A stretch of 64,000 nt of DNA, taken from positions 992,001 through 1,056,000 of the forward strand of contig CAWJKP010000003.1 of the NCBI GenBank assembly GCA_963843465.1, written 5' to 3'. Position numbers and translations under genes: made by a program. Within the stretch, counting starts at the first letter, position 1; each line of letters begins with the position of its first letter. The DNA is from CAWJKP01 sp963843465. GTDB taxonomy: Bacteria > Planctomycetota > Planctomycetia > Pirellulales > Thermoguttaceae. Below the pieces are notes generated by a model. That model did not search any database. It saw nothing but the letters and a program-made list of their open reading frames with translations, and was not told the DNA's origin. Shown here in pieces: positions 18,106-28,149 of the stretch.

Positions 18106-18355
18106 GGTACACCTTCCATTCCACCTCGAGACGAGCAGCCCTTCAATCTTGCGAGGAATTCTAGGCGCTACCTCGCCCGACAACATCGCGGAAAATACCG
18201 TAGGTATCTGCACGATCCTTGGGGGCCGATTGACAAGCTGGCTCTCGCCGATCAAATTTACAGTCGTCAGCCCACCACCGAGGGGTTGCGGCAGGCGTGA
18301 CATGGGTAATAACCCCGAGAATGGTTACGGTGCTTGAACGTCAAGAGGGAGCCCT

Positions 18356-18946
18356 ATGAGCGACGCCGAAAACCCCTTCCAATCGCCGATGAGCTCGTTT
18401 GCCCCGGCCGCCGAGCCGCCCAATGCGTGTCCGCTTTGCGGGAAAGACAAGAAAATGGGCAAGAAGGCTCAAATGCTCTACGGTCATCTCGTCTGCCGAA
18501 AGTGTTACTATGCCTTTACCAATCGCAGGCAACTCGCATTCTTCTTGGACGCAGCCAGCTTGGAAGGCGTGGCTATCCTTATTGGAATATTCCTCGGCAT
18601 AACGATGGCTGCCGCTGGCTCCTCCGAAAGCGCCATCGAGGTTGCCGGATACGCTTTGGGCTTGTATCTGCTCCCGGTCTTCCTTTGCAAGGATTGCTTC
18701 TGGGGACAGTCCCTGGGCAAAGCGATCTGTGGAGTCCGCGTCATCGACCAGACCACGGGCGAACCGGGAGGAATCGGCGCCTCCTTCAAGAGAAATCTGC
18801 CCTTGGCGATTCCCTTCATGCCGCTTGTGGTAGCATTCCAGTTGTGCAAAGGGCACCGCACCGGGGACGGGTGGTCCCGGACGAAAGTCGTCTGGAAGAA
18901 ATTCGCAAACCATCCGATTTTCGCAGCCACGGCGATGCCGAGATAA
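18356..18946 (+). CDS. RDD family membrane protein with N-terminal zinc ribbon
   Basis: 196 residues. Two CxxC pairs, CPLCGKDKK (25-33) and LVCRKCYYAF (46-55), form a predicted zinc ribbon. RDD domain follows with helices about 62-85 and 90-115. The conserved region is CFWGQSLGKAICGVRVIDQT, then a last hydrophobic helix (NLPLAIPFMPLVVAFQLC). RDD proteins are small integral membrane proteins, some implicated in ion transport; the exact role is unknown. ATG 18356 preceded by aagagggagcccta. Monocistronic; a family H palindrome follows 20 bp after its stop. Confidence 0.82.
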   Translation: MSDAENPFQSPMSSFAPAAEPPNACPLCGKDKKMGKKAQMLYGHLVCRKCYYAFTNRRQLAFFLDAASLEGVAILIGIFLGITMAAAGSSESAIEVAGYALGLYLLPVFLCKDCFWGQSLGKAICGVRVIDQTTGEPGGIGASFKRNLPLAIPFMPLVVAFQLCKGHRTGDGWSRTKVVWKKFANHPIFAATAMPR

Positions 18947-18965
18947 GGATCGGAAAATGAATGAA

Positions 18966-19049
18966 TGTCGCCTTTCGCTCCGCGAAAGAATGCCGGCTGC
19001 GGCCAACTAACCGGGGGATAACGCAGCTTTCGCGGAGCGAAAGGCGACA
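18966..19049. repeat. Family H inverted repeat
   Basis: Arms tgtcgcctttcgctccgcga(aag) and ctttcgcggagcgaaaggcg(aca), both built on the same gctccgcg/cgcggagc core as family A. 20 bp downstream of the RDD gene stop. A terminator or stabilising role is possible. No gene is seen in 18947-19179. Confidence 0.85.
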
Positions 19050-19179
19050 CTTGTTGACTGGCCGACCCTAAGGGCACGTCGGCCCCCGGTTCAGCCGAAG
19101 CGGGCCGCGGCGACCGTGGTGTTGTCGGGCCACCACCAGCCTGGTCTCCGGCTTGTCAGAACGGTGCTTACATCGCACC

Positions 19180-19491
19180 CTACCTCATGGCCGACTCGAA
19201 GGGGTCGGCTTCTTCGCCGGAGGGCCGGTGCTGGCCGTTCCATTGCTTCAGCTTCCGCTGGAGGGTTCGGACCGAGATCCCCAGGCAGTGGGCCGCCTGC
19301 GTGCGGTTGCCATCAAGGCGATCGAGGGTTTGCAGCACGGCCGCCTTGACCAGATCGGCCAGCCTCAGGCCCGGCGGGATCTCGAAGCTGAACGTCGAGC
19401 CGGGTGAGCCGTCGCGGACCACGGGGCGAGGATCAGCGATGATTTGCCAGGATTCGCAGGGAACCCCCACAGACTCTTGCAAGACTGACAT
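19180..19491 (-). CDS. Fis-type helix-turn-helix regulator
   Basis: 103 residues from ATG 19491 (GAGG nearby); an upstream ATG at 19578 is possible. The C-terminal half is a Fis/NtrC-type DNA-binding domain: LADLVKAAVLQTLDRLDGNR then TQAAHCLGISVRTLQRKLKQ. No AAA+ or receiver domain is present, so it is a stand-alone Fis-like protein. The N-terminal part is variable. It is the last gene of the run tsaD-BON-fis on the minus strand, 121 bp after the BON gene. Its target is unknown. Confidence 0.8.
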   Translation of the reverse strand: MSVLQESVGVPCESWQIIADPRPVVRDGSPGSTFSFEIPPGLRLADLVKAAVLQTLDRLDGNRTQAAHCLGISVRTLQRKLKQWNGQHRPSGEEADPFESAMR

Positions 19492-19612
19492 GTTTTCCGT
19501 CCTCTCGGCGGTTGCCACCGGCTCGCCACATCGAGCCGAATGTCCCAATTCTAGGGGTGCCGAGAGAAAGTCGTGCATCAGGAAAAGGGAAGCTTGCCGG
19601 TCGGTGTGCCTA

Positions 19613-20041
19613 CTAGGTGGGGATCGGGGTTGCCACTACTTTCGCATTGGAAGGGGTGGCGACGGTCAATTCGTCGACCAGCCGCAGAACGCCCGCGACA
19701 CGCGTGCAGCAGTTGATGCACAACTGTTTGTGGTGGAAGGAGTAGACTCGGCCGCGCAGGATCACCGTGCCGCGATCCGCCTCCACCGCGATCTGGCGCA
19801 GCGAAGGAACTTGCCGCCCCACCAGGAAGTTCATCACCCGACGTTCCAAGTCCCGATCCGCGTCGCCGCCCGCGCTGGCGGCGAGACTGTTTCCCGCGGT
19901 GCTCTTTCCGACGACACTGTTTCCAACCACTTTCTTTTCCTCACGAGTGCTAGCAGTAGCATGGACAGATTTTCCGTTATTATCGGCACGCGCGGTGAGG
20001 GAAAGATGAGCGAAATGCAAGAATTGGATACACTTTGGCAT
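19613..20041 (-). CDS. BON domain protein
   Basis: 142 residues. Ser/Gly/Val-rich N-terminus (VVGNSVVGKSTAGNSLAAS) with no clear signal peptide. BON domain about 62-130: DADRDLERRVMNFLVGRQVP, IAVEADRGTVILRGRVYSFH, GVLRLVDELTV. BON modules bind phospholipid or sit in periplasmic/envelope proteins. A CINCC cysteine cluster replaces part of the usual helix. Starts 5 bp after the tsaD stop, so it is probably co-translated, although a functional link to tRNA modification is not expected. The start is uncertain. Confidence 0.75.
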   Translation of the reverse strand: MPKCIQFLHFAHLSLTARADNNGKSVHATASTREEKKVVGNSVVGKSTAGNSLAASAGGDADRDLERRVMNFLVGRQVPSLRQIAVEADRGTVILRGRVYSFHHKQLCINCCTRVAGVLRLVDELTVATPSNAKVVATPIPT

Positions 20042-20046
20042 AAAAA

Positions 20047-21078
20047 CTACAGCGCCTTGCCCCGTACCACGCCGGGGAAGACGTCGAGGTCCAGGCTCTC
20101 GAAGAGGCCGGCCCGATAACGCTCCACGGCAATCGCGCCCATCACGGCGTTGTCCGTGCAGAGGGCCAGCGGGGCGACGAATAGGCGGACGCCGCTTGAG
20201 CTTGCCTCGTCTTCCAGCCGCTGTCGCAGCCGCGCATTGGCGGCCACGCCGCCGCCGACGCAGAGTATCCGCAGGCCGGTCTTCTCCGTCGCAGCGAGGG
20301 CTTTGTCGATCAGGCAGTCGACTACCGCCTCCTGGAAACTGGCGGCCAAGTCGGCGACCTGTCCGGGCTCAAGGTGTACCTGGCTGAGGTCGGGCCGGCC
20401 GGGGCCGGCGATCGTATACCGCACGGCCGTCTTTAGCCCGCTGAAGCTGAAATCCAGCCGTTGGGGCTCGTGGAGGAAAGCCCGGGGGAAGCGGTAGGCT
20501 GCGGGGTTTCCTCCAGCCGCGGCCCGTTGGATCGAAGGACCGCCCGGATAGGGCAGGCCGAGCATGGCGGCCACCTTGTCGAAGGCCTCGCCGGCCGCGT
20601 CGTCGATGGTCGCGCCGAGCAGTTGGAAATCCAAGGGCCCCAGGCAGCGATAGAGACTTGTGTGCCCGCCGCTGATGATCAGGCCCACGCAGGGAAAGAC
20701 ATCCTCGCGGCTGGCCAACCGGCAGGCGTAGATGTGGGCCTGGAGGTGGTTGACGGCCACGAGCGGGATCTCCAGGGCGGCGGCCAGCGTCTTGGCCGCG
20801 ACCAGGCCCACCAGGAGCGACCCGGCCAGGCCCGGCGTGTTGGCTACGGCCACGGCGTCCAACTCCCAAAGGCGGACGCCGGCCCGCCGCAGGGCTTCGT
20901 CGATCACCGGCAGGATCCGCTCGAGATCGGCGCGGGAGGCGATTTCCGGCACCACGCCGCCGAAACGCCGGTGCAGGTCGTCTTGCGAGGCGACCACCGC
21001 GCCGAGCACCTCCAGCCGGTCGTTGACCACCGCGGCAGCCGTCTCGTCGCAGGTGGTTTCCAGGGCCAGGAGGTTCAT
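20047..21078 (-). CDS. tsaD: tRNA N6-threonylcarbamoyladenosine (t6A) synthase subunit TsaD
   Basis: 343 residues, normal TsaD length. N-terminal MNLLALETTCDETAAAVV, the ASKHA nucleotide-binding start. Metal-binding HLQAH (His111, His115), then LIISGGHTSLYRCLGPLDFQ and GEAFDKVAAMLGLPYPGGPS. C-terminal CVGGGVAANARLRQRL. Transfers the threonylcarbamoyl group from TC-AMP to A37 of ANN-decoding tRNAs together with TsaB/TsaE. Essential in most bacteria. Full length with no frameshift. First gene of a tsaD-BON-fis run. Confidence 0.97.
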   Translation of the reverse strand: MNLLALETTCDETAAAVVNDRLEVLGAVVASQDDLHRRFGGVVPEIASRADLERILPVIDEALRRAGVRLWELDAVAVANTPGLAGSLLVGLVAAKTLAAALEIPLVAVNHLQAHIYACRLASREDVFPCVGLIISGGHTSLYRCLGPLDFQLLGATIDDAAGEAFDKVAAMLGLPYPGGPSIQRAAAGGNPAAYRFPRAFLHEPQRLDFSFSGLKTAVRYTIAGPGRPDLSQVHLEPGQVADLAASFQEAVVDCLIDKALAATEKTGLRILCVGGGVAANARLRQRLEDEASSSGVRLFVAPLALCTDNAVMGAIAVERYRAGLFESLDLDVFPGVVRGKAL

Positions 21079-21259
21079 CGTGGGGAAAGGAGTTAGAAGA
21101 AAGGAGTTAGGAGTTAGAAGGGGCGCGACGGACGTCAGCTATGGCTCCCGAACCGCGCACAACGCCGCGCAAGGCGGAGCGTTATCAATAAGGTTCATCC
21201 GGCGGAAGCGTACGTGCGGCCATTCTCGAAAAACTGGAAACTCGTTGGGCAAGGAAGCC

Positions 21260-21340
21260 GAGTATGCTTCCTCTTCTCTGTTCCACGCTGACAGGTGGCA
21301 CGCAATCCGCCGCCGCGAACAGAGAAGAGGAAGTATACTC
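21260..21340. repeat. Inverted repeat with 24-bp arms
   Basis: Arms 21260-21283 (gagtatgcttcctcttctct then gttc) and 21317-21340, one mismatch, around a 33-bp loop. It is the main feature of the gap 21079-21624, which otherwise shows no gene. Confidence 0.8.
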
Positions 21341-21624
21341 GTTGTCGGCGCCAGCACGGCGCTCCCCCGAGCGTGGCTGCGCGTGCGACGTGGCTGGCGG
21401 AACCACCCTTTTGACCCCTCTACGCATTCTTGAACCGGATGAACCATCAATAACAGCTATTGTACCAACGGCGGCCGTGCCTTGAACGCACTTGCCTAGC
21501 CGTAGCGGCTGACTCCCGACAGCGAAGCCGCGATTGCGGGTACCTGCGCGCTCGCCTACAATCTTAAGAGAGGCGGAAGTCACGTTACAGATAATGTTGG
21601 AGCAACCGATGAAGGAGCCACAGC

Positions 21625-21882
21625 TTGCCGGAAATCTGTAGGTTTCTGGGAATCGTGATCTACATGCTGTACGACGATCATCCGCCGCCGCACTTCCATG
21701 CGGAGTACGGGGAGTACAAGATTGCAGTGGACATTGATAGTGGTGTTGTCGAAGGCCGATTTCCCAGAAGGGCCTTGAAGGCGCTTATGGAGTGGTACGA
21801 GCTTCACCGAGATGAGTTGCTGGCGAACTGGGCCTTGGCCGAGCAGCACCAGCCGCTTCGGAAGATCCCGCCGTTGGAGTGA
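21625..21882 (+). CDS. DUF4160 domain protein
   Basis: 85 residues. Starts with TTG 21625, supported by AAGGAG 9 bases upstream and by the family's typical N-terminus (MPEICRFLGIVIYMLYDDHP). Conserved PPPHFHAEYGEYKIAVDI follows. The C-terminus is ALKALMEWYELHRDELLANW. DUF4160 genes are usually next to DUF2442 genes, as here (4-bp overlap), and the pair is treated as a putative toxin-antitoxin module without proven mechanism. Confidence 0.9.
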   Translation: MPEICRFLGIVIYMLYDDHPPPHFHAEYGEYKIAVDIDSGVVEGRFPRRALKALMEWYELHRDELLANWALAEQHQPLRKIPPLE

Positions 21883-22160
21883 ACCCGATGCTAGAGGTTA
21901 CGAGTGCAGAGTACGTTGAAGGCTATAAGATCCGTCTCCGGTTCAACAATGGTGAGACAGGCCTTGTTGACCTCAAGGACTCTCTTTGGGGCCCCATGTT
22001 CGAGCCGCTGAGGGAGCTGAGCGTCTTCAAGCGATTCATGGTCTCGGACGTCCTTCACACGGTGTGCTGGGAGAACGAGGCGGACCTGGCGCCCGAGTTC
22101 CTCTATGACAAGATGGTCGAACAATCGCGTGCAGCGGATGCAGCGGCGCCGCGCCGCTGA
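21879..22160 (+). CDS. DUF2442 domain protein
   Basis: 93 residues from GTG 21879 (GTGA overlap with the DUF4160 gene); ATG 21888 is an alternative. LEVTSAEYVEGYKIRLRFNN, then GETGLVDLKDSLWGPMFEPL and VCWENEADLAPEFLYDKM. Small all-beta/alpha protein; partner of DUF4160. The C-terminal SRAADAAAPRR tail is extra. Converges on the S41 protease gene 37 bp away. Confidence 0.9.
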   Translation: MNPMLEVTSAEYVEGYKIRLRFNNGETGLVDLKDSLWGPMFEPLRELSVFKRFMVSDVLHTVCWENEADLAPEFLYDKMVEQSRAADAAAPRR

Positions 22161-22197
22161 ACTTCTCCATTCCCCGGAACGCAAGGGAGGACGTTTC

Positions 22198-23731
22198 CTA
22201 CAGCTTCGACTTCAAGTAATCCAGCGCCATCTGCAACTGCCGGTCGGGGGTCTTGGACTCCGCGGCGGGCTGATCCTTCTTCTCCCCCGGCGCGGCCGGC
22301 GGCTTGGCGGCCTCGGGCTTGGCAGTGTCGGGCTTGGCTACCTCGGGCTTGACCTTGCCGGGCTCGCCGGCGGCGGGCGGAAGGAAGGCCGGACACGGCG
22401 TCGGTATGCGACGACCCGGCTGACGAGGCGTCGGCCTGCGACAACGCGAAGGGCTTCTTCTTCGGCAGCAGGATGTCGCGCTGGCGGCGGTCCTCCATCT
22501 GGGCCACCAGGTCCTCGTCGCTAAGCCGCAGCAAGAAGCCCTTGTCGGGCATAACGCCCCACTCGTCTTCCTCCTTGGCCCCGGGGAAGCGATGGATATT
22601 CTTGCCGCTGGGACGCTTATAGGCGGCCGTGGTGAGCTTCAGCGCGCTTTGGTTCTCTTCCAGCGGAATCACGTTCTGCACGCTCCCCTTGCCCCAGGTC
22701 CGCTCGCCCATGATCACCGCCCGGTGATGGTCTTGGAGGCAGGCCGAGACGATCTCGCTGGCCGAGGCCGAGTAGCGGTTTACCAGCACGACCAGGGGGA
22801 AGCCTTCGAAGGAGCCTTCCTTGTGGGCGTTCCAGACCCGTTCCGCGCTGTTGCGGCCCTTGGTGCTGACGATCCGGCCCTCGGAGACAAACAGGTCGCT
22901 GACTTCGATGGCCGAGCTCAACAGACCGCCGGGGTTGAACCGCAGGTCGAGGATCATGGCCTTCACGCCCTCGCCGGTCAGCTCCTGTAAGGCCCGCTTC
23001 AGCTCCTCGCCCGTATCACGGCTGAAGCCGGTGATGCGGACGTAACCGATCTTCTTGGCGTGGTCGTAGAGGAAGTCCCAGCAGTCGTCCTCTTTGCGGC
23101 GATCTCCCAGCACGGTGGGAACGTGGACCACCTCGCGGGTGAGCGTGACGGTTTTCCGCTCGCTCTGGCCGGGGTGAATGACGACCAGCGTCACGTGGCT
23201 GCCCACCTCGCCCTTGAGTTGCTTGACGGCGTCGTCCAGCGAGAGATCGGCCGTGCTCTTGCCGTCGATCTCCACGATCGCATCGCCGGCGATCATTCCG
23301 GCGCGGTAGGCGGGCGTGCCCGCCAGAGGGCTCAGCACCCGCAGTTGCCCGTCGTCGGTGCTGATGGTGATGCCGATGCCGCCGAACTCGCTCTCCACGC
23401 TCGATTCGAACTGCCGCAACTCGTCCGGGCTGATGTAGGTGGAGTAGGGATCCAGCTCGCTGAGCACGCCCTTGATCGCCGCTTCGACCAACTTCCGCCG
23501 GTCGACCTCTTTGACGTAGTTCCGCTGGACCTGATCGAGCGTGTCGACCAGCAGCTTCTGCAGTTGGTAAACCTCCTCTTCATTCTTCCGTTGGGCTTGG
23601 GGGTCTTTGGGCTTGGCCTCAACCGCCGGGGCCTTGCCGCTCTTGGAAGCCGTTTCCGCGGCGACGGCCGGCGACCAGAGCCCCACCAGAAAGAAAAGCA
23701 CCCACACACACACCAGGGCGCGACGGATCAT
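22198..23731 (-). CDS. ctpA: Carboxy-terminal processing protease (S41, CtpA-like), one frameshift
   Basis: Start ATG 23731 (GGGAG upstream), signal peptide RRALVCVWVLFFLVGLWSPA. An N-terminal helical region precedes the PDZ domain (FGGIGITISTDDGQLRVLSP). The S41 core follows, with the GGLLSSAIEVSDLF strand, nucleophile Ser in NRYSASASEIVSAC and base Lys in TWGKGSVQNVIPL. After about 22395 the frame changes. In the other frame the protein ends with a Lys/Pro/Ala-rich linker and RQLQMALDYLKSKL at a TAG (22198-22200), the normal planctomycete end. The long open frame to 22103 is therefore not the real C-terminus. Periplasmic tail-specific endopeptidase. Confidence 0.85.
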
Positions 23732-24017
23732 CCAATGATCTCCCAAGAGATTGAAACCGACAAGAACTCTGTTCCGGGTACGCAGAGAGAAGTTAGATAA
23801 AGTATACTGGCACACCACCTTGGGGGCAAGGCGAGTGAGCACCGCCCAGCGGTGCAGCTTGGCCGTGAGCCCCTGAAGTGGTATGGACTCGCGGGCCTTC
23901 ACGTCAAGAATTCGACCGGAGGAGACTTGACAACTTTCGGGGGGTGTTGTAAACGTAGGATTCGCCGAGGCGAGCAGGCCAGGGGGATCGCTGGAACGGA
24001 ACGAGGACCGGCCGGGT

Positions 24018-24368
24018 ATGTCGCAACGCCTTGAAGACCTGGAACGCGAGGTGGAAGAACTGAAGGCCCAGGCCGCGCAGATGCAACAATCACGGCCGGT
24101 AATCGTGCCAATCCAAAGCCTTGAGCCCGCACCCCTTGCGATTATCAAGCCTATCTTGGCGGTCGTTCAGCAGGAGGATCAAACGTTTATTGCTTCGTTT
24201 TTCGACGCCAACATTAACGCTAGCGGCGAAACCCAACTTGAGGCGGTGGAAATGTTGAGGGATATGATCGCATCGACATTCCGTTTGCTGACCAAGAAAG
24301 AAGCCGTCCTCGGTGAAGGTCCACAAAAACAGTTGGCGGTTCTCAGGCAATTTGTAACGGCGCGATAG
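24018..24368 (+). CDS. HicB-like protein with N-terminal coiled coil
   Basis: 116 residues. Residues 1-25 (RLEDLEREVEELKAQAAQMQ) are a clear coiled coil. Residues 45-100 read PILAVVQQEDQTFIASFFDA, then GETQLEAVEMLRDMIASTFR, which resembles the partly degenerate RNase H-like fold of HicB antitoxins. No HicA partner is next to it. It may be an orphan antitoxin or a phage/TA-derived regulator. Family assignment is by pattern only. Confidence 0.55.
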   Translation: MSQRLEDLEREVEELKAQAAQMQQSRPVIVPIQSLEPAPLAIIKPILAVVQQEDQTFIASFFDANINASGETQLEAVEMLRDMIASTFRLLTKKEAVLGEGPQKQLAVLRQFVTAR

Positions 24369-24391
24369 ATGGGCGGGAAGGCTTAGCCCAT

Positions 24392-26520
24392 TTACTTCCC
24401 CACCTTCTCCTTCTCGGCCTCCTTCAGTTTGACCGCCAACAGCTTCATGCTATAACCGCCCACGACCGAGCGGGCGCGGAAGCCCATGCTGCGGGCGGAC
24501 TGCGTGTCGTGCCAGTCGCTTACGGGAATGCGGTCGGACGTTCTCGTTCAGGTAGCGGTGGACCGGCTCGATGAGCCGAGAAAAATCGCGCGGCGTCTCG
24601 GCCAGGGTCGCCGTCCAGAGGATCCAGTCCGACTTGGTGTATGACTTGCGCGAGTCCAGCGGCAGGCCGTACGCGTTCTGGTGGGTCAGGTAGAAGGCGA
24701 CCTCCTTGCGGGCGACCTCCGGCGGGAAGACGTTCAGACCGAGGAGCTTGTCCCAGACCAGGTTGTACTTCTGGCTCCAGGTGCCCTTGGTGTCGAAGGT
24801 CAAGCTGAAGTGGTCGCCGTCGGCGGCCTGCCGGGTCCATTTCTTCGCCAGCTCCTTGGCCAAAGCGAGGTACTTCTTTTCCGCCGCCGCGTCGCCCTGC
24901 ATCCCGGCCAGCCGGCCGTAAGAGGCCAGGCCCAGGATGGCCTTGATGGAAAGATTAGTGTTGTGGGCCAGGTGGCCGGCGAAATCGTCCGTACACAACT
25001 GGTCCTCGGGATCGAAACCGTGGCTTTCCAGGTAGCCGGCCCATTGGGTCAAGGCCGGCCAGTGCCGGCGGGCGAAGTCGGCCTTGCGCTGCCGCACGGC
25101 GATCGCCGCCGCGAGGATCAGCATGTTGCCCGACTCCTCGACGGGCATGTCCGCGCCGTAGGTCTGGCCGTTGGCCAGCGGGTAGGTGCCGGAATCGTGG
25201 GGGGCGAAAGGCTTCTTCCAGCGGCCGCTCTCGCAGGCATAGAAGATCGGCTCCATCATGCCCTCCACCAGCGCCGGGTTGTAGACGAGAAACAGCGGCG
25301 CCGAGGGATAGGTCACGTCGACCGTGCCGATCGAGCCGTTGCTGAAGTTCTCCTTGGAGAAGAACAACGGCTTGCCGTCAACGTCCGCCACCAGTTTGTG
25401 GGCGGCGATCGCCTGGCGATAGACCAGGTTCGACAGATCGGCGTACAGCGGCCCGCCCGCCGCCCGCGTGTCGGCCGTGTACTTGGCGTCGAACTCCCGG
25501 CAGCGGGCGACGACCGCCGGATAGTCCTTTTCCGCCGCGGCCAGAAGCGTCTCGGCGCTGCGCCGGCTGCCGCCGCCACCAGGCCCGCAGCCTGCGGTCG
25601 TAGTATTCCACCGAAGCGAGGTCGTCGTAGGCGACGATCACGTGCCGCCGCACGGGCTGGCGGCCGACCTTCCCCAGCGGCAAGACTGCCGCAAGCAGCG
25701 GCCAGCGATCGTTGGCCGCCCGCGGCATTTTCGTCTCATCCGGGGCGGCCGCACTGCCCGAGGCGGCGAAGCGGGCGCGGAGCGTCTCGATGCCGGCCGC
25801 CACCTGCGATTGATCGGCCGGCGCCGCCAGCAACAGGTTGCCCCAGTCGATGCGGACGTTGTCCCCCTTCCTTCCCAGCACGTTCTGTTCGGCCGTGCCG
25901 ATCGCCAGGGCGTTGAGGCCGGGCACGTTCAACCGCTTCCAGCGCACGGGCTGCTTGTCGTCGTTGACCGCCCACTCGGCCGTGGCGTCGAAATAAAGCT
26001 GCACCTCGTGCTCCAGCGAGGTCGTCGACGCAACCTCGAACTCGACGTACGACGCCGGCCGGGAGAGCAGCTCCAGGTCGTCCATCAACAGCGGCGAGGT
26101 GAAGGTCAGCGTCAGCCGCAGGTCCACGTTCTGGAAGCGGTAGACGGTCTGCGTGGCATGGACGGCCAGCGATCTCTGCGGGAGCACCTCGGGGGCCTCG
26201 TTCCGCGCTCGGCCGAGGAACCGCAGGGTCTTTCCGTCGATGCGGATCAGCCCGCACATCGCCTGCGTCGCGCCCGTCCAGTGCTTGGGCCAATCGCCGT
26301 AAAGCTGGTCGCTGGTTGACCAGCAGCTCAGGTAAGGGTCGTGCGTCACCAGCGGGACAGCAGGCGGACGCAGCGCGGAGGGCGGCCCCCAGTCGATGGA
26401 GCCGGTTGCGGGCAACGTCCCCGAGACGCGGCCTTCTTTCAGCCGGCCCGGCTCCGCTCCCCAACTCGGCCCCACCCCCCAGGCAACCACCAACAGCGCG
26501 GCGAGCAGAAAGCGGTGCAT
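24392..26520 (-). CDS. DUF4965/DUF5127 glutaminase-like secreted protein, two frameshifts
   Basis: Signal peptide MHRFLLAALLVVAWGVGPSWG. Start RPPAVPLVTHDPYLSCWSTS is typical of GtaA-type proteins, followed by a beta domain (DUF5127-like). The frame breaks near 25570 and again near 24535. Joining the three frames gives EYYDRRLRAWWRR, then VDGKPLFFSKENFSNGSIGT, YPSAPLFLVYNPALVEGMME, KADFARRHWPALTQWAGYLE, then VSDWHDTQSARSMGFRARSV and a TAA at 24392. Family members are called glutaminases, but the (alpha/alpha)6 domain suggests a glycoside-processing enzyme. Indels are likely sequence errors. Confidence 0.8.
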
Positions 26521-26568
26521 GACCTCTCCTTAGGACCAGCACAAGACTAAACTAAGTTATTGACCCAA

Positions 26569-26631
26569 GTTCGTAGTCCCGGCTTTAGCCGGCAACCTGC
26601 CCCAGGACCGCCTGAAGGCGGGACTACGAAC
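26569..26631. repeat. Family B element, copy 3
   Basis: 63 bp: gttcgtagtcccggctttag, spacer, accgcctgaaggcgggac, tacgaac. In the divergent intergenic region between the DUF4965 gene and the CE15 gene (26521-26810). Confidence 0.9.
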
Positions 26632-26810
26632 GTGTCATTTCCGGCCGCAGGCAGTATAAGGCCTGGCACGTTTGCGACCAACCCTCGTTGTAGGGGATTG
26701 CAGGTCGTCACGCTTTACTTGCTTGGCCCGCTTGTCCCAGCCATAATGGCAACCGATGGCGGCTTGGGCCGTCGATCGAATCGCTGGCAACCTTTCCGGA
26801 AACCGCTCCC

Positions 26811-28097
26811 ATGATTCACTGCACAACCCTGTTGGTCTTGATGCTGGCTTTCACCGGCGCGGCCTTGGCCGCCGAGAAAGAGCCGCCGATCATCTATGAC
26901 GAAGCCAAGGTGCCGCCCTATACGCTGCCCGATCCGCTGGTGCTGCAAGACGGCCAGAAGGTGACCACGCCGGAGGTCTGGTTCAAGCAGCGTCGCCCGG
27001 AGTTGATCAAGTTGTTCGAGACTCAGGAGTACGGCAAGTCGCCCGGTCGGCCGGAAGGAATGAAGTTCGCCGTGCGATCGCTGGCCGCCGACGCCCTGGG
27101 CGGCAAGGCCACGCGGAAACAGATCGCGATCCTCTTTGCCGGCTCGGACCACGGCCCGCACATGGACCTCTTGATCTATTTACCCCGAGGGGCGACCAAG
27201 CCGGCGCCGATGTTCCTCGGGCTGAACTTCAACGGCAACCACACGATCCACCCGGACCCCGGCATCTCGCTGCCCAGCACGTGGATGCCCGACAACAAGG
27301 CCATGGGCGTGGAGAACCATCGTGCCAGCGTCAAAGGGCGGGGCGCGGACCACGCGAGCTGGCCGGTGGAGCAGATACTGGCCCGCGGCTACGGTCTGGC
27401 CACTGCTTACTACGGCGACATCGAGCCGGATTTCGACGGCGGCTTCACCCAGGGCGTCCACCAACTCTACTTCAAGCCTGGCCAGACGCGGCCGGCAGCC
27501 GACCAGTGGGGCTCGATCGCCGCCTGGGCCTGGGGCTTGAGCCGGGCCCTGGACTACCTCGAAACCGACAGCGGCGTCGACGCCCGGCACGTGGCCGTGC
27601 TCGGCCACTCGCGCTTGGGCAAAGCGGCCCTTTGGGCCGGGGCCTGCGACGGGCGGTTCGCACTGGTGATCTCCAACGACTCCGGCTGCTGCGGCGCCTG
27701 CCTGAGCAAGCGGATCTTCGGCGAGACCGTGGGAGGGATCAACCGCCACTTCCCCCACTGGTTCTGCGGCAACTTCAAGCAGTACAACGAGCACGAGGAG
27801 CGGCTGCCGATGGACCAGCACGAGTTGATCGCGCTGTGCGCCCCGCGGCCGGTCTACGTGGCCAGCGCCGAAGAGGACCGCTGGGCCGATCCCAAGGGCG
27901 AGTTTCTCGGGGCAAGGGGGGCCGATCCGGTCTACCGGCTTTTAGGCACCGACGGCCTGGCGGCCGCCGAAATGCCCCCGCCCGAGCATCCCCTGACCAG
28001 CACCATCGGCTACCATCTCCGCCGCGGCGGTCACGCCCTGACGGAGTACGACTGGCAGCGTTACTTGGATTTCGCCGACCGTCGTTGGCGACCGTGA
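26811..28097 (+). CDS. Glucuronoyl esterase-like protein (CE15)
   Basis: 428 residues. Signal peptide 1-21 (TTLLVLMLAFTGAALAA). Alpha/beta-hydrolase with GHSRLGK (265-271, nucleophile Ser267), the CE15 signature, and His408 in RRGGHALTEYDW as catalytic base. Oxyanion and substrate loops include FLGLNFNGNHTIHPDPG and RPVYVASAEEDRWADP. CE15 enzymes cleave ester bonds between lignin alcohols and glucuronoxylan; some bacterial ones are broader or uncertain. Full length. Its neighbourhood of DUF4965, DUF1080 and TIM-barrel proteins suggests polysaccharide use. Confidence 0.87.
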   Translation: MIHCTTLLVLMLAFTGAALAAEKEPPIIYDEAKVPPYTLPDPLVLQDGQKVTTPEVWFKQRRPELIKLFETQEYGKSPGRPEGMKFAVRSLAADALGGKATRKQIAILFAGSDHGPHMDLLIYLPRGATKPAPMFLGLNFNGNHTIHPDPGISLPSTWMPDNKAMGVENHRASVKGRGADHASWPVEQILARGYGLATAYYGDIEPDFDGGFTQGVHQLYFKPGQTRPAADQWGSIAAWAWGLSRALDYLETDSGVDARHVAVLGHSRLGKAALWAGACDGRFALVISNDSGCCGACLSKRIFGETVGGINRHFPHWFCGNFKQYNEHEERLPMDQHELIALCAPRPVYVASAEEDRWADPKGEFLGARGADPVYRLLGTDGLAAAEMPPPEHPLTSTIGYHLRRGGHALTEYDWQRYLDFADRRWRP

Positions 28098-28128
28098 GAT
28101 TTCCGTGAAAGTGGTCTTGGCGCGAAAA

Positions 28129-28149
28129 GCGGAATTCCGTAAATTCCGC
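28129..28149. other. Perfect 8-bp stem-loop after the CE15 gene
   Basis: gcggaatt ccgta aattccgc, 32 bp after the CE15 stop. No T-run follows, so it is not a classical terminator. Confidence 0.5.
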